A stretch of DNA of 64,000 bases from Pomphorhynchus laevis (taxonomy: Eukaryota > Acanthocephala > Palaeacanthocephala > Echinorhynchida > Pomphorhynchidae): assembly GCA_012934845.2 (NCBI GenBank), contig WNNJ02000595.1, positions 1 through 64,000 of the forward strand, written 5' to 3'. The notes beneath the pieces are model-generated. The model did not search any database. It worked only from the letters and a program-made list of their open reading frames with translations, and was not told where the DNA came from. Below, piece after piece: positions 23,260 to 35,149 of the stretch. Position 1 is the first letter of the stretch. Each line of letters opens with the position of its first letter. Made by a program: the position numbers and the translations under genes.

Positions 23260-23990
23260 TTCAGTGGAATTCGGGAGGTGCTTCTGCCCTTATGCTTCTA
23301 TCTGGTAGAGACGCAGATGTTATAGTCCTTCAGGAGACGCTGTCTATCTGCCTCCCCTAGGACATTACTCGATTTATCCCTAAGCACATTTATACCCACT
23401 ATACTCCGTATATAACCCCGCCTCACTCCTCTTCATCTCAAGGACTCTTGACCTTAGTTAAATGCTCTTTAAGGTCTTCCCTCATTTTAAACTTCTCGTG
23501 TCCAGCCCTGTCTTGTTTAGTTATAACACTCGTTAAGAACGGTAAACGCCTCAGTCTAGCCAACGTCTATATTCGTCCGGGAGAGATTCACAATAACCGT
23601 GACCTCCTGGATGGGATAATTGATGGCGACTATGACATGGTACTTGGTGACTTCAACGACAGAACTGGTCGTTGGATTAATGCAGCACTTCGCAGAGCCA
23701 GGAACGGTTATCTTATTCATAAACCACCGTCCCCCTCCTTTCATTGCACATCAACGAATTCTCTCCTCGACTTATTATTGCTCCATGAGAAGTGGTTGCT
23801 TAAACCCTTCTGCACGGAGCAATCGCGGCAACATCTGTCCACCTCTCATGACCTGATTCGTTGGCGGATAGAAGAGGATTCTCTGCTTCGTAGAAGATTC
23901 AACTTTGATCCCATCAGGGTGGTTTTTTTCCGACAGCCACCTGATGGAAGCAGGTGGCTGTCTCCAACGCTTCCCCCGAATTGGCAATGA
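23260..23990 (+). pseudogene. ORF2 endonuclease domain of LINE copy A
   Basis: APE-type endonuclease remnant. The start region (TTCAGTGGAATTCGGGAGGTG at about 23,260) is the counterpart of the LQWNSGGASS block of copy C. The longest open piece (23448-23990) includes NVYIRPGEI and then LGDFNDRTGRW (around 23,640-23,675), the conserved Asp/Asn-bearing GDFN motif, and a C-terminal TSHDLIRW block. This enzyme nicks target DNA for target-primed reverse transcription. The first part (23,260-23,447) is out of frame with it. At 23932-23962 a perfect 12-bp hairpin replaces a few bases found in copies B and C. Confidence 0.75.
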
Positions 23991-25600
23991 GAGTTTAACC
24001 GGATTTAATTCCTATCTCTCTTCGCAAGCCACCGCGATTTTATCGACTACCTATAAAGGTCACATTTTCAGTCCCACTCCGACAAAACTCAGGGTCCTGT
24101 CCAAACTGTTGCATCTCCCTAACCTCTCTTCTTCTGTCAAACAGACGCTCTCGATAGAATACTGGCGTACCAGATACTGGTTCCAGCTGAGCAAAGATAA
24201 GTCGAGCATTGCTCGTCTTAACCCTTCTCAGTCTTCCTTCTGGAAGATATTCAAGAAAGAGAAGTTTGTTTGTTGGAAGGATAGAGCATCTGGGTGGATC
24301 GGAAGTATTGGTCTTGATAGAGTTTTGGAAGAGTCACTATCCCTACACAACTATGGAGCCACTCAATCACCGCAACCAATCCCGCCTTGGGGAGACTTCA
24401 GGAGTAGAGATATATCAGTTCCAGATATTCTCAATGCCCGGGGGCCTCTTCCGGGCACCTCCAAAACCGTCGCTCCACTCTCTTCTCGTGTCTGTCAGCT
24501 TTTGACAGCCGATCAAAGAAGGGAGGTGGCCGTAACAATGCTATTAGCCACCCCATCCGATGTGGCCGGCATCAACATTAGCCGTAGAATTTTTATTCCA
24601 AAGAAATATCCGGTCTCATGTCCTAAAGATCTGCGGCCCATTTCGATTCAAAATTCCCTCGTTTCGATCTACGAAAAAGCGCTTGCGCGTAGAATCCGCG
24701 ACCATTTAAGTAGGCGTAGCTTAATCCCACCTGGTTTCCATGGGTTCGTCGAAGGTCGCTCGGTTCATTCAGCAGTAGGTGAAGTGCATCAGTTCTGTCG
24801 GGAGAATAGCAATCAACTTGCTGTGGCTGTTTTCCTTGACTTTTCTGCTGCATTTGACCGCATCCTCCATTTCTTTTGTTATCTCTTCTCTCAGGTCCCT
24901 CGGGTTGCCTGCGAGAATTGTTAACAGGGTGGAGATACTGTTGTACACCAAGCGATTTTATTACGAAGACAACCCTGATGCGCGTCAGTTCTACCCTATT
25001 ACGAGTGTGCCTCAAGGTTCACTTCTTTCTCCTGTCTTGTATCTTGCTGCCTCCATAAACCACTTTAAAATATTTAAGCAGCGTGATCAACGTCTAGTGG
25101 TGTACGCTGATGACACCACAGCCCTGTTATCTGAACGCAGGTGTAAGGACGTAGTCTCTAACATCAGCCGTTTCTTTTTAAGATTAAAAGACTAGTTACC
25201 TAGGTCCAATCTTGTTGTCTTTCATGGCTCCCCTGCGACGAAAAAAAAGCTTAAGAGACTAGCACTCTCTGCTCTTGCCTCCTTATTTGCCTCTGATCCA
25301 CTCCCTACCTTCACAAGTCGAGTAAAATACCTGGGGTTCACTGTTTCGGTGAACTGGTCGGCGAAAGCTGACCTGGATAGACTTAAACGTATCCTGAAGA
25401 GAGCTAGTTGGGCTCTGAATCGGGCCCAGCATCTGTCGTTGAATGGGAATACCCAGGTGCGCCTCTGGGGCACTTGGGCTATCTCGGGATTAGTCTCCTT
25501 CTCTAGAGGACGTCCCCCAGAGCAAAGACTAAGGTTTCTTAAGCTCCTCATCTCTCGCTTACCCAACATAGTCCGCGCTGACTGGTCTCTTCGGGGGGGG
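23905..25600 (+). pseudogene. ORF2 reverse transcriptase region of LINE copy A
   Basis: The 339-codon piece at 23905-24924 carries the connection to RT, the ICQLLTADQRREVAVTMLL-like block, DLRPISIQNSLVSIYEKALA (RT fingers), PPGFHGFVEGRS and VFLDFSAAFDRI (motif A). A frameshift near 24,870 moves the rest to 24779-25195, which holds VPQGSLLSPVLYLAA and YADD at 25103-25114 (catalytic Asp pair intact). The C-terminal part (25349-25603) includes FSRGRPPEQRLRFLKLLISR. RT copies element RNA at the nicked target. All catalytic residues are present, but at least three frame breaks make the copy inactive. Confidence 0.8.
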
Positions 25601-25851
25601 TGAAAGACCCCGGGTGGTTCAGTCGGAATGCGGCGTGTTGTATTGGTTCGGAGGCTTAGATCCCCATGGATTTGGGGCCGTAACTTTAAAGACTGAAGAT
25701 TCTCGAGCTGAAGATTGAATGTTGTTGTGCGATTCGATTTGTCTAACTATCTGACTTGACTTAACTGTTTGTTGTATTACATGCTTGTTATTTATTATTC
25801 AATAAAATCGTTGTTGTTGAATAAGCGCTCAATCATGGAATTTTTTTGAAC

Positions 25852-27051
25852 ATGTCGGATTTTTCAAAGCATTCAAATGTTGCTGCAAAAAACAGTGGAA
25901 TTCCAGCCAACAAAGAGGTTCTTTATGTAAGTTCTTCTTCACAACGATTCAATAAGGTCAGTACTATTTCTTTATTATCCGGGGATGGGGAAGTGCTTCC
26001 CCCCATCCCAAAAATAAATAATTTGGTTTTAATCAGATTTATACGACCAATCGAAAGACATGAACTTTACAATGTATTTTTACGTTCATTTGCCCAGCAG
26101 TATAAAAACAGAATTTTGTTCAACATGGTGAAACTTCACCCTTCAAAGGTGAAAGTTTCGTTAGTCACAGCAGATCTGGCTAAAAATTACTCTGAATACT
26201 TTTCCACCAACTCAACAGTTTATGGTGAACTCACCTTTAGGCTCATCCTTGCCTCGCTAAAGGTGACGAATCTTCCTTGTAGTATGGATGAGGAAGATAT
26301 GAAATCATTAATGTCTACATTCAAAATTACTAATTTTAGGTCAATCCAGGGTAGGGATGGAAACCCTTCCCCGTTAGCTTTTGCTCAGCTCCTGTAGATA
26401 CTGCAGAAGCCTTGGCTAAATCTTCATCGAACCGCTTCATGGGTTTTAATATCCGTTTTTTTTCATTACAGAAAAGGACGAGCTGACTTACCCCACTGCA
26501 GCAGATGTCACAAATGGGGGCACTAAGCCTCCAGCTGCAGTGGGACCCCAACATGCGGGGTTTGCAGTTTAACTTTCTGTCAGACTCTACTATCGAACGA
26601 CCGTTGTGTGGCACCCCCATCCTGCTCGAACTGTGGGGGGAGCCATCCTGCCTGGGGTAGGAGATGCAGTATGTTCAAAGAATATAGAAGTATGTTCATC
26701 AAACCGGTCAAACCTTCTACTTATTCGCAAGTGGCCGCCCCGCGAATGGATGACTCTGAGATATTACGTACGATGGACGTTAAATTAGAAGTTTCCCATC
26801 GCAAACTTGAAAACCTAATTCTCATGGTTTTGGGTGTACTGAACACTCATCCTACGCTACCTGTTTCGGCAGTTCTTCCAGAATCGAAAAAGAGAGGAGC
26901 TTCGGCCCATACTGTTCCCCCGCTCAAGATCGGTAAAATGCTAAGTGGCAAACAGAATAAGGGAAATGAAGACGCTGCCCAGGGGCAAGTACCGAACCCG
27001 GGTGGGGCTAGTGGAAGGAAGGGGAACCTTCATGCACTTAGCTCTGTCTAG
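25852..27051 (+). pseudogene. ORF1 of LINE copy B
   Basis: The start is ATG at 25,852 (ATGTCG context shared with copies A and D). The first open piece to 26397 covers the N-terminus with FLRSFAQQYKNRILFNM and VTNLPCSMDEEDMKSLMSTF. After a frameshifted stretch the frame resumes at 26608 with the last knuckle, CSNCGGSHPAWGRRC, and a Lys/Ser-rich tail. The knuckle-coding DNA at 26492-26544 forms a 10-bp stem (CCCACTGCAG/CTGCAGTGGG). Function as in copy A; broken. Confidence 0.7.
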
Positions 27052-27119
27052 GTAGGCAATCCCTCATCCAACTAAGCTGGCTGTTTAAACCCCTCTACAC
27101 GGAGCAGTCGCGCCAGCAA

Positions 27120-28962
27120 TTGTCTACCTCTCATGACCTAATTCGTTGGAGAATTGAGGAAGATATATTGCTTCGAAGGAGGTTTCACTTTGATCCGATC
27201 AGAGTAGCTTTCCTCCAGGCGGCTATCCAACTCTTTCCCAGAATAGGAAATGAGAGTCTGACCGAATTTAATACCTACCTCTTTTCGCAAGCTACCGCGA
27301 TTTTATCGACTACCTATAAAGGTCGTATATACAATCCCACTTCGACTAAACTCAAGGTCCTAGCGAAATTGCATAACCTCCCTAATCTCTCTGTTTCCGC
27401 CAGACAGGCTCTCTCGAATGAATACTGGAGCACTAGATATAGGTTCCAGCTGAATAAGTATAGGATGAGTATTGCTCGCCTTGGTCCTTCTCAGTCTTCC
27501 TTTTGGAAGATTTTTAAGAAGGAGAAGTTTGTTTGCTGGAAGGATAGAGCATTGGGTTGGATAGGGAATGTAGGCCTTGATAAAGTTTTGGAGGAGTCAC
27601 TAGCCCTACACAACTATGGAGCCACTCAATCACCTCAACCAATCCCGCCTTGGTGTAACTTCAGGAGTAGGGATCTATCTGTTACGGATATCCTTAACTC
27701 CTGGGGTCCACTCCCGGGCACCTCCAAATCCGTCGCTCCACTTTCTTCTCGGGTCTATCAGCTTTTGACAGCTGATCAGAGAAGAGAGGTGGCCGTCACA
27801 ATGCTTTTAGCCTCCCCATCCGATGTAGCAGGCATCAATATTAGTAAGCGTGTTTTTATTCCTAAGAAAAAATCCTGCTCATGCCCTAAAGATCTGCGAC
27901 CCATCTCGATTCAATACGCCCTCGTGTCGATTTACGAAAAAGCGCTTGCGCGTAAAATCCGCGACCATTTATGTAGGCGTAATTTGATCCCTCCAGGTTT
28001 TTATGTGTTCGTCAAAGGTCGCTCGGTCCATTCAGCAGTTGGTGAGGTGGATCAGTTTTGTCGGGATAATAGCCATCGTCTAGTTGTGGATGTTTTCCTT
28101 GACTTTTCTGCTGCATTTGACCGCATCTCCATACCTTTTGTTATCTCTTCTCTCAGGTCCCTCGGGTTGCCTGCGAGAAGTGTGAACAGGGTGGAGATTC
28201 TGCTGTATACCAAGCGATTTTACTATGAAGACGACCCTGATGCGCGTCAGTTCTACCCTATTACGGGTGTACCTCAAGGATCCCCACTTTACTCCCATCT
28301 TATATCTTGCTGCCTCTATTAAACTATTCAAAATATTTAAACGCGAACAACATCTTGTGGTGTATGCTGATGACACCACAGCACTGTTCACTGGACACAG
28401 GTGTAAAGACGTAGTCTCTGACATCAGCCGTTTCTTTTTCAGATTAAAAGACCAGCTACCCATATCCAATCTTGTTTTAAACTCCGCCAAATCGCAGGCG
28501 GTTGTCTTTCATGGCACCCCTGCTACAAAGCAAAAACTTAAGAGATTAGCACTCTCTGCGATCTCCTCCATATTTGCCTCTGAACCCATCCCTACATTCA
28601 CAAGTCGAGTAAAATACCTGGGGTTCACCGTTACGGTGAACTGGTCGGCAAAAGCAGACCTGGATAGACTCAAACGTATCCTGAAGAAAGCTAGGTGGAC
28701 CCTGAAACGGGCTCAGCATCTGTCATTGAAAGGGAAAACCTAGGTGCGCCTTTGGGGCACTTGGGTTATCTCGGGATTAGTCTCCTTCTCTAGAGGACGT
28801 CCCCCAGAGCAAAGACTAAGGTTTCTTAAGCTCCTCATCTCTCGCTTATTCAACATAGTCCGCGCTGACTGGTCTCTTCGGGGGGGGGTGAAAGACCCCG
28901 GGTGGTTCAGTCGGAAGGCGGCGTGTTGGATCGGTTGGGGGCTCAGATCCCCCTGGACCTGA
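27120..28962 (+). pseudogene. ORF2 reverse transcriptase region of LINE copy B
   Basis: The 400-codon open frame at 27120-28322 starts at the TSHDLIRW block (the endonuclease end). It runs through QLLTADQRREVAVTMLLAS, DLRPISIQYALVSIYEKALA, and VFLDFSAAFDRISIPFVISS (motif A) to TGVPQGSPL. A frameshift there moves motif C to 28225-28743, with YADD at 28363-28374 and LVLNSAKSQAVVFHGTPA. A single TAG at 28,741 separates this from the last open piece (28744-28962; ISGLVSFSRGRPPEQRLRF, then PGWFSRKAACWIGW). It is the best-preserved RT of the four copies. Confidence 0.8.
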
Positions 28963-29290
28963 GGTCATAGAAGATAAAGTAGAAGACAAAGAATGGTAGA
29001 ATACCGAAGTTGTGCTGCCGTTTTTTCTGACTATGTTGTGACTTGTCTTTTTTTTCTTGCATGCTACTTATAGGTTATTGATTTATTTAATAAAATCGTT
29101 GTTGTTGGAATTTTTCGTGTTTTGTGTACAGCAATCAGTGCTGAGACGAAAAAATGTGTACGTGCGAACAAGTATCGGAGCATCAAAGCTCTAGCAATTT
29201 TCAAGATAAATCGCTAATTTCAAGCATGCAGGTTAGTAAAGTTTTGTCTTTTGACTATATCACGGAGGGGGAGATTCCCCAGTCTCCAAA

Positions 29291-30360
29291 ATGGAGAATC
29301 TAGTTATAGTAAAGTTGCTCGCTCCTATGGAAAGGAGCAACTTATTTAATATTTTTCTACTGAAGTTTGCTTTGCAATATAACAACATAATCTTATTCAA
29401 CTCTGTAATGTATTTCGAAACTGAGATTAAAGCCTATTTTTACACTGATGACTTTGCCAAAGCATATATAACTTTTTTCAATAAGAATTACCTCGATCAA
29501 GATGTTGTTATCTTCAAGCTGATACAGGCTTCGTTTAAAATCAATAACATTCCAACATTCCTGGCCAATGTGGACATCACCTAATTGGAAAATGACTTCA
29601 AAATCGCCAATGTTAGATTCGTTAACGGCAAAATAGGATATCCGATTCCCGTCGCCTTTTGTCAAGCCATAGTCGATGATGCGGTTCGTCTTTCAAACTC
29701 AAAGTTCAATCCCTTTATGGGACATAAATTAATTTTTACAATGATTAAATCTGGTTCGCTGACTACCCCCCACTGCAACATCTGTCATCAGTAAGTGGAT
29801 GTAACAGTTCACAAACATGTGGGGTTTGAGGCTCTTCGGACTAGCGTGGAAAATGCCAGCTAAAACTGCTGTGCTCCAACTGTAATGGGGATCACCCAGC
29901 GTAGTCGCGCAAATGCAAAATGTTCAAGGATTATCAGCAGAGGCACAAGAAAAAAATCGGGAATCATAAAAGCTTCGCTAAAGCCTGTGAGCCGTCAATT
30001 ATGGATACTAGTCTAAATAACAGAATAAACGATTTGGATATGGCTAAATATGTGGATAAAAGGATTCAAGCCGCGATCATCCAGCTTGAACAACTGATTA
30101 AGGAGACGATAGGCAATATGTTCCATATCATGAACTATCCTACTCTGGGTAGGCCTAACAATAAAAGAAAACCTTCTAACAAAAGAACAGGAGCAGTTCA
30201 AATGATTGCTGCAATGAAGCTCGCAAAAAGAGACCTTTGGGCTGTGGCCGATTATGGCGGAATAAAAGGAAATGAAGAAATGCCCGGTGAGCAAGTGCCT
30301 CAGCCTACTCAGACTGGGGGGGGCGAGAAGGGCAACCTTCTCAATCCTGGTTATGACTAG
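29291..30360 (+). pseudogene. ORF1 of LINE copy C
   Basis: Three pieces: 29291-29584 (FNIFLLKFALQYNNIILFN; INNIPTFLANVDIT), 29585-29794, which follows a single TAA (FMGHKLIFTMIKSG and CNICHQ, the start of the first knuckle), and 29920-30360 (tail, with KYVDKRIQAAIIQLEQLIKE and a basic NNKRKPSNKRTG patch). The knuckle-coding stretch between (29,795-29,920) is frameshifted. Role as in copy A. Confidence 0.65.
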
Positions 30361-30393
30361 GAGGAGGCATCTTACTCTAGCTAGCTTAACACA

Positions 30394-31040
30394 ATGCAAA
30401 CTAATCGAGAGCCTTTTTCACTGAATATCCTTCAGTGGAATTCGGGAGGTGCTTCTTCCTTTAGCCTTTTATCTGGAAGAGATGCAGATGTGATAGTCCC
30501 TCAGGAGACGCGGTCTATCCGGCTCTACCTGGACATTACTCGATTTATCCGAAAGCACATCTACACCCGTTTACTCCGTACATAACCCCATTTCACTCCT
30601 CTTCATCTCAAGGTCTTCTAACCCTAGTTAAATGCTCCTTAAGATCTTCACTCCTGTTAAACTACTCTTGTCCAACCCTGTCTTGTTTAGTTATATCACT
30701 CTGTAAGAACGGTAAACGCATCAGCATAGTCAATATCTATATACGGCCGGGAGAAATTCACAAGAACCGTGATCTCTTTTAATCGTATATTAGGTAGTGG
30801 TTAGGACATGACACTTTGTGACATTAATGGCAAAACTGGTCGTTGGATTAATGCAGCACTCCGCATATCTAGGAACGACTATCTTATTCACAAATCACCA
30901 GCCCCTACCTTTCATTGCTAAACAACAAATTCACTCCTCGGCATTTTACTAATTCATAAGATGTGGTTGTTAAAACCCATCTGCACTAAACAGTCGGGCC
31001 AAAATCTGACCACCTCTCATGACCTAATTCTCTGTCAGAT
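30394..31040 (+). pseudogene. ORF2 endonuclease of LINE copy C
   Basis: Opens with a block reading LNILQWNSGGASSFSLLSG, then VIVPQETRS, where the active-site Glu of the QET motif is intact (about 30,505-30,515). The rest is frameshifted. The GDFN block reads as a degenerate GACATTAATGG at about 30,820, so the enzyme would be dead. Confidence 0.65.
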
Positions 31041-32330
31041 TTGGAAGATACGTTTCTGAGAAGGAGGTTTTACTTTGATCCTATCAGGGTGGCCTTCTTT
31101 CTGGCAGCTATCCAACTCTTCCACATAATTGAAAATGAGAGTTTGACCGAATTTAATACCTACCTATCTTCGCAAGCTACCGTGTTGCTTTCGACTACCT
31201 ATAAAGGTCGCATATACAATTCAACTCCAACAAAACTCAAGGTCCTAGCTAAAATGTTACACCTTCCCAATCTCTCTGTTTCTACTAGACAGACCCTCTC
31301 AAATGAATACTGGATCACTAGATATAGGTTTCAGCTGAGCAGTGATAGGGTAAGCATTGCTCGCTTTAACCCTTTTCAGTATTCATTTTGGAAGATATTC
31401 AAGAACGAGAAGTTTGCCTGCTGGAAGGGTATATAATTAGGTTGGATTGGTAGCATAGGATTTGATAAAGTTTTAGAGGAATCACTATCCTTACATAATT
31501 ATGAAGCCACTCAATCACCCCAACCAAAATATCGCTCGATTCATTCAGCAATAGGTGAAGTGCACCAGTTTTGTCGGGAGAATAGTCATCAACTCGCCGT
31601 GGTTATTTTCCTTGATTTTTCTGCTGAATTTAACCGCATTTCCATTCCTTTTGTTATCTCTTCTCTTAGGTCCCTCGGGTTGCCTGGGAGAATGGTTAAC
31701 AGAATAGAGATATTGCTGCACACCAAGCGATTATTCTACGAAGACGATCTTGATGCAAGTCAGTTCTACCCTATTACAGGTGTGCCTCAAGGATTCCCAC
31801 TTTCTCCAATCTTATATCTTGCTGCCTTCATTAAACTATACAAGAAATTCAAAGGTGATCAACATCTAGTGATATATGCTGATGATACTACAGTACTGTT
31901 ATCTGGACGCAGGTGTAAAGATGTAGTCTCTGATATCAGCCGTTTCTTTTTAAGATTAAAAGATCAGTTCCCATCATCCAATCTTGTTTTAAACTCAGAA
32001 AAATCGCATGTGGTCGTCTTTTATAGCGCCCCTGCAACCAAAAAGAAGCTTAAGAGATTCGCACTCTCTGCACTCTTCTCCATTTTGCAACCTCAACCAC
32101 TCCCCATCTTCACGAGTCGAGTGAAATATTTGGGGTTCACCGTTACGGTGAATTGGTGGGAAAAAGCTGACCTGGATAGGCTCAAACGTATCCTGAAGAA
32201 AGCTAGGTGGGCCCTAAAATGGGCAGAGCATATGCCATTGAATGGGAAAACCCAAGTGCACCTTTGGGGTACTTGGGCCATCTCGGGATTAGTCTTCTTT
32301 TCAAGGGGACGTCCCCAGAGCAAAGACTGA
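31041..32330 (+). pseudogene. ORF2 reverse transcriptase region of LINE copy C
   Basis: The first piece, 31041-31436, covers the pre-RT region (FNPFQYSFWKIFKNEKF). After the deletion, 31560-32330 gives IFLDFSAEFNRISIPF (motif A, the catalytic FDR changed to FNR), TGVPQGFPLSPILYLA, and YADD at 31875-31886, then LVLNSEKSHVVVFYSAPA and the C-terminal WGTWAISGLVFFSRGRP. The fingers domain is gone and motif A is altered, so the copy is inactive. Confidence 0.75.
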
Positions 32331-32600
32331 AGTTTCTTAAGCTTCTCATCTCGCGATTACCAAACATAGTCCGCATCGATAGGATTCTTCGAGGGGGGGG
32401 GTTGAAAGACCCCGGGTGGTTCAGTCGGATAGCGGCGTGTTGGATTGGCTGGAGGGCTTATATTTAACTGTACCTGAGGCCGTGGATACAAATGAAGACA
32501 TTAAGATCTGACATTTTGTTTTTCTTTTCTGTCTTGCTGATGTTAGTAGTTGTAACTTATTATTTAACAAAGTCTTTATTTATTTATTAATCAGTGCTGA

Positions 32601-33460
32601 TAACACATCACATTTCTTTATAACATAATTCGCAATAAACCATTAATTTTCCTTAATATTTCATTTCCCTTACTTGCATAAGTAAACATCATTTAATTCG
32701 TCTAAAATTTTTATCCTTTTAGACCTTAAATGTCTTGTGTTTTGCAACAAATAAAACTAAGTAATGATGCAATAATGAGTAACAAAATCCTTTCGGCAAA
32801 ATAAAAATGATGTACCAAGTGTCATCATTTGATCTGATGTCATGTCATGCAGGCAGTCTGCGAATCAGGCTTTTACAATGCGTTCGTGTATTTACAGAAC
32901 CCATAGAGGTAACTTTAACTGAGATCTATTAATATAAAGCATTCGCTTTACTCCTTCATTCTTGCTTATTACTGAGCTCTTAACGTTATCACTAAGACTC
33001 AGAGAAGGCTCAGCTTCCTCTTTCAAAAGATAGAATTGTACAAACAACGCATTAAGGCGTTATCCCAACTGATCCATGTACGAGTTCAGTGAAATGTAAT
33101 TATATAAGGAATACTTTTAAGCAAAGCCTACAGAATAAACATTATATGGAATATTTAAAATAAAATCATTAAAATTAAAATTATTAATTCATTTTTATTC
33201 TATTTTAATTTAATTATGTACTATTCTATTTTAATTTTATTTTATTTTAAATGCTTGTTTTCTTAATGATGAATACAATTATTAAGATCAGCTAACTTAT
33301 TTTAAATATTAAAATTAATGAATAAATAATTATAAATAAATATGAATAAATAATTAAAAAATAATTAATAATTAAATAAAATTTTATATAATTCATATTA
33401 ATATAAAGTTAAAATTAAAAATAAAATTCATATTTTATAAATTAACTCATATTAGAATTA
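32601..33460. other. Non-coding stretch
   Basis: No gene recognised. The last 250 bp is low-complexity AATTAAAATTATT sequence of the kind that flanks PLE terminal repeats elsewhere in the window. Confidence 0.45.
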
Positions 33461-34890
33461 ACTTGTATTAGAATACAAGGATTAGAGATCATCAGAAGGA
33501 ATTGCTGTTATCAGGTTCCGGTACGTTTTCCTCGAAGAAAAATAGCAGCGTGGCCAAATACTACTAATGACGCATTTTCTAGTATATTATTCTAATATAT
33601 TATTCTAGTATTTTATACAAAGTAAATAAATTATTATTCATCCATAAAAATTTCCCGCTAATGATTTTAAATTTATTTTTAATATTATTGTGTTGATTTA
33701 TATATTTTACTATTTTCTGCTTGATGTTATTTTTATAGTAACCTAGTTTAAAATATGCATCTGTTAAATTATTTAAATGATTTTGAAGAAAAACAATATC
33801 GTTACAAATTGTTGCAATTCTTAAAATTTCATTATTTAATGTATTATATTTAATATTATACGATAAGCATGAATGCTCATGCGAAAATATGTTTCTTTAA
33901 ATTTAAATATGCCATCTTTACAATATAAATTAAAAGTAGTTTTAGTTAATGTTAATTTAATGTTCATATCAAGATATATACTTCATCATTAATATTGGTT
34001 TTATTAAGAATGAGGCTACCTGGATAAATTTGTTCGCCTATTGAATAAAAATCGTTAGAGTTAAATACACATATCATCAATATATCGGAAATATTTATTG
34101 ATTTAAGATTTATTTATTTATTTAATTTAAGATTTAATTTACTTTCTAAAAAATCGGAAAGTAAATTATCAGACTATTAAGAAAATTGATCTTAAGTAAG
34201 ATCAAGTTACCTAGATATGAAATAAAAATTTTTTCTGGTAATGCACTTGAGAAATAATATTCTGTGAAGAGATTTAAGAGATTGATGCCATATTTACGAT
34301 ATAAATTAATAGTAGTTTTAATTGATGTTAATTTATTGTTCATATCTAGATATATACCTTCTTTATTATTAATATTGCTTAAGAATAAGGCTCCTGTAGA
34401 AATTTATCCGCTTACTGAAGAAATATTATTAGATTAAAATAATTATTAAATAACATTTAAATAACAAGATGTTCCAATTGGAAATAATAGTAGCCAAATT
34501 ATAGCTGACGTTTTTAAGCTTTGTATAATATGAATTTGCTCATAACCGAAAGCTAACAAATTTATCCAGGTAGCCTTATTCATATGGTATGCATGAATGC
34601 TAATGCAAAAATATATTTCTTGTAAATTTAAATGTCATCTTTACGATATAAATTAATAGTAGTTTAAATTGATATTAATTTAATGTTCATATCTAGATAT
34701 ACACCTTCTTTATCATTAATATTGGTTTTGTTAAGAATAAGGCTTTCTGGATAAATGTGCTCACTAATTGAATAAAAATTATTAGAATAAAATACACATA
34801 TATCATCAATGTATCGAAACATATATTTCATATATTTATATAGTTTAGATTTAGTTTTTACACAGTTATGAACAAATTCATATTCTATAA
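33461..34890 (-). mobile_element. Mosaic of rearranged PLE pieces
   Basis: 33,470-33,590 is a minus-strand terminal repeat (ATCATCAG at 33,489; GTTCCGGT in place of the GAAAC box). 33,640-34,090 is the end of a PLE RT frame, minus strand, degenerate. 34,100-34,400 is a second partial RT tail, minus. 34,466-34,600 is a plus-strand piece coding the VPIGNNSSQIIAD-like RT block. 34,580-34,890 is a third minus-strand tail. The mixed orientations show repeated insertion and rearrangement. No intact frame. Confidence 0.7.
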
Positions 34891-34969
34891 TTTATAATTT
34901 TATATAATTTATATCAAGATGAATTATAAACTGAAATTAAAAATAAACGTCATTTTTATGAATTGACTA

Positions 34970-35100
34970 ATAAATAACAGACGTTGTATCAGAATAAGAA
35001 TTAGAGGTCATCAGGAGGAACTGCTATGCTATCAGGTTTCGGCCCATAACTTCTCTACCCAACATGGCAGCGGGGCCAAATACATGCTAATGATGTATTT
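34970..35100 (-). ncRNA. PLE terminal repeat with hammerhead-like boxes
   Basis: On the minus strand, in order: GGCCCC; helix III arm CTGCCATG and GGGT; A; GAGA; GGGCC; GAAAC (35036-35040 complement); ACCT-GAT-AGCATAGCAG; TTCCTC; CTGATGA (35008-35014 complement). In the 57.9 kb copy the arms match better: CTGCTATGCT/AGCATAGCAG, GGGT/ACCT and GAGGA/TCCTC. Helix III and helix I therefore fit a hammerhead. GGCCCC/GGGGCC would be helix II but does not follow CUGAUGA directly. It lies 3' of the RT frame in sense orientation, as reported for PLE hammerheads. Confidence 0.45.
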
Positions 35101-35149
35101 CTTCTGATTAAATTTGATTATATAGTATCTTATTCTAATACGAAGTATA

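Larger units (their letters stand above)
21844..25830 (+). mobile_element. TTG-tailed LINE, copy A (near full length, frameshifted)
   Basis: 5' end at about 21,844 (AATAAGCGC landmark, then ATGTCG at 21,884); 3' end ATAAAATCGTTGTTGTTG at about 25,803-25,820. It encodes a gag-like ORF1 with CCHC knuckles and an ORF2 with APE-type endonuclease and RT. The knuckle pattern and the RT motifs place it in the Jockey/I/R1/LOA group of non-LTR elements; I cannot choose the clade. About 4 kb is short for the group, partly because of deletions. Two perfect hairpins absent from sister copies interrupt it (23184-23240 and 23932-23962). Copy B follows immediately in the same orientation. Confidence 0.85.
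25831..29109 (+). mobile_element. TTG-tailed LINE, copy B (endonuclease deleted)
   Basis: Begins right after the 3' end of copy A (AATAAGCGCTCAATCATGG) and ends with ATAAAATCGTTGTTGTTG at about 29,090-29,108, where copy C starts. ORF1 pieces and a long RT frame are present. The endonuclease is missing: ORF1 stops at about 27,051 and the sequence resumes near 27,095 at the point equal to 23,795 in copy A, a deletion of roughly 0.6 kb. Such an element could not nick its own target. Confidence 0.85.
29110..32600 (+). mobile_element. TTG-tailed LINE, copy C (internal RT deletion)
   Basis: Starts at the 3' terminus of copy B and runs in the same direction. ORF1, endonuclease and RT remnants are all present, but about 0.8 kb of ORF2 is missing at 31,527: the sequence jumps from ATGAAGCCACTCAATCACCC to the block coding RSIHSAIGEVHQFC. 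The missing part includes the RT fingers. The 3' end is unlike copies A and B: no TTG repeat, instead TTAACAAAGTCTTTATTTAT near 32,565. Confidence 0.8.

Noticed and set aside
17915-32600. Site-specific R1/R2-type insertions in ribosomal DNA
   Set aside because: No 28S rRNA sequence flanks any LINE copy in the window.
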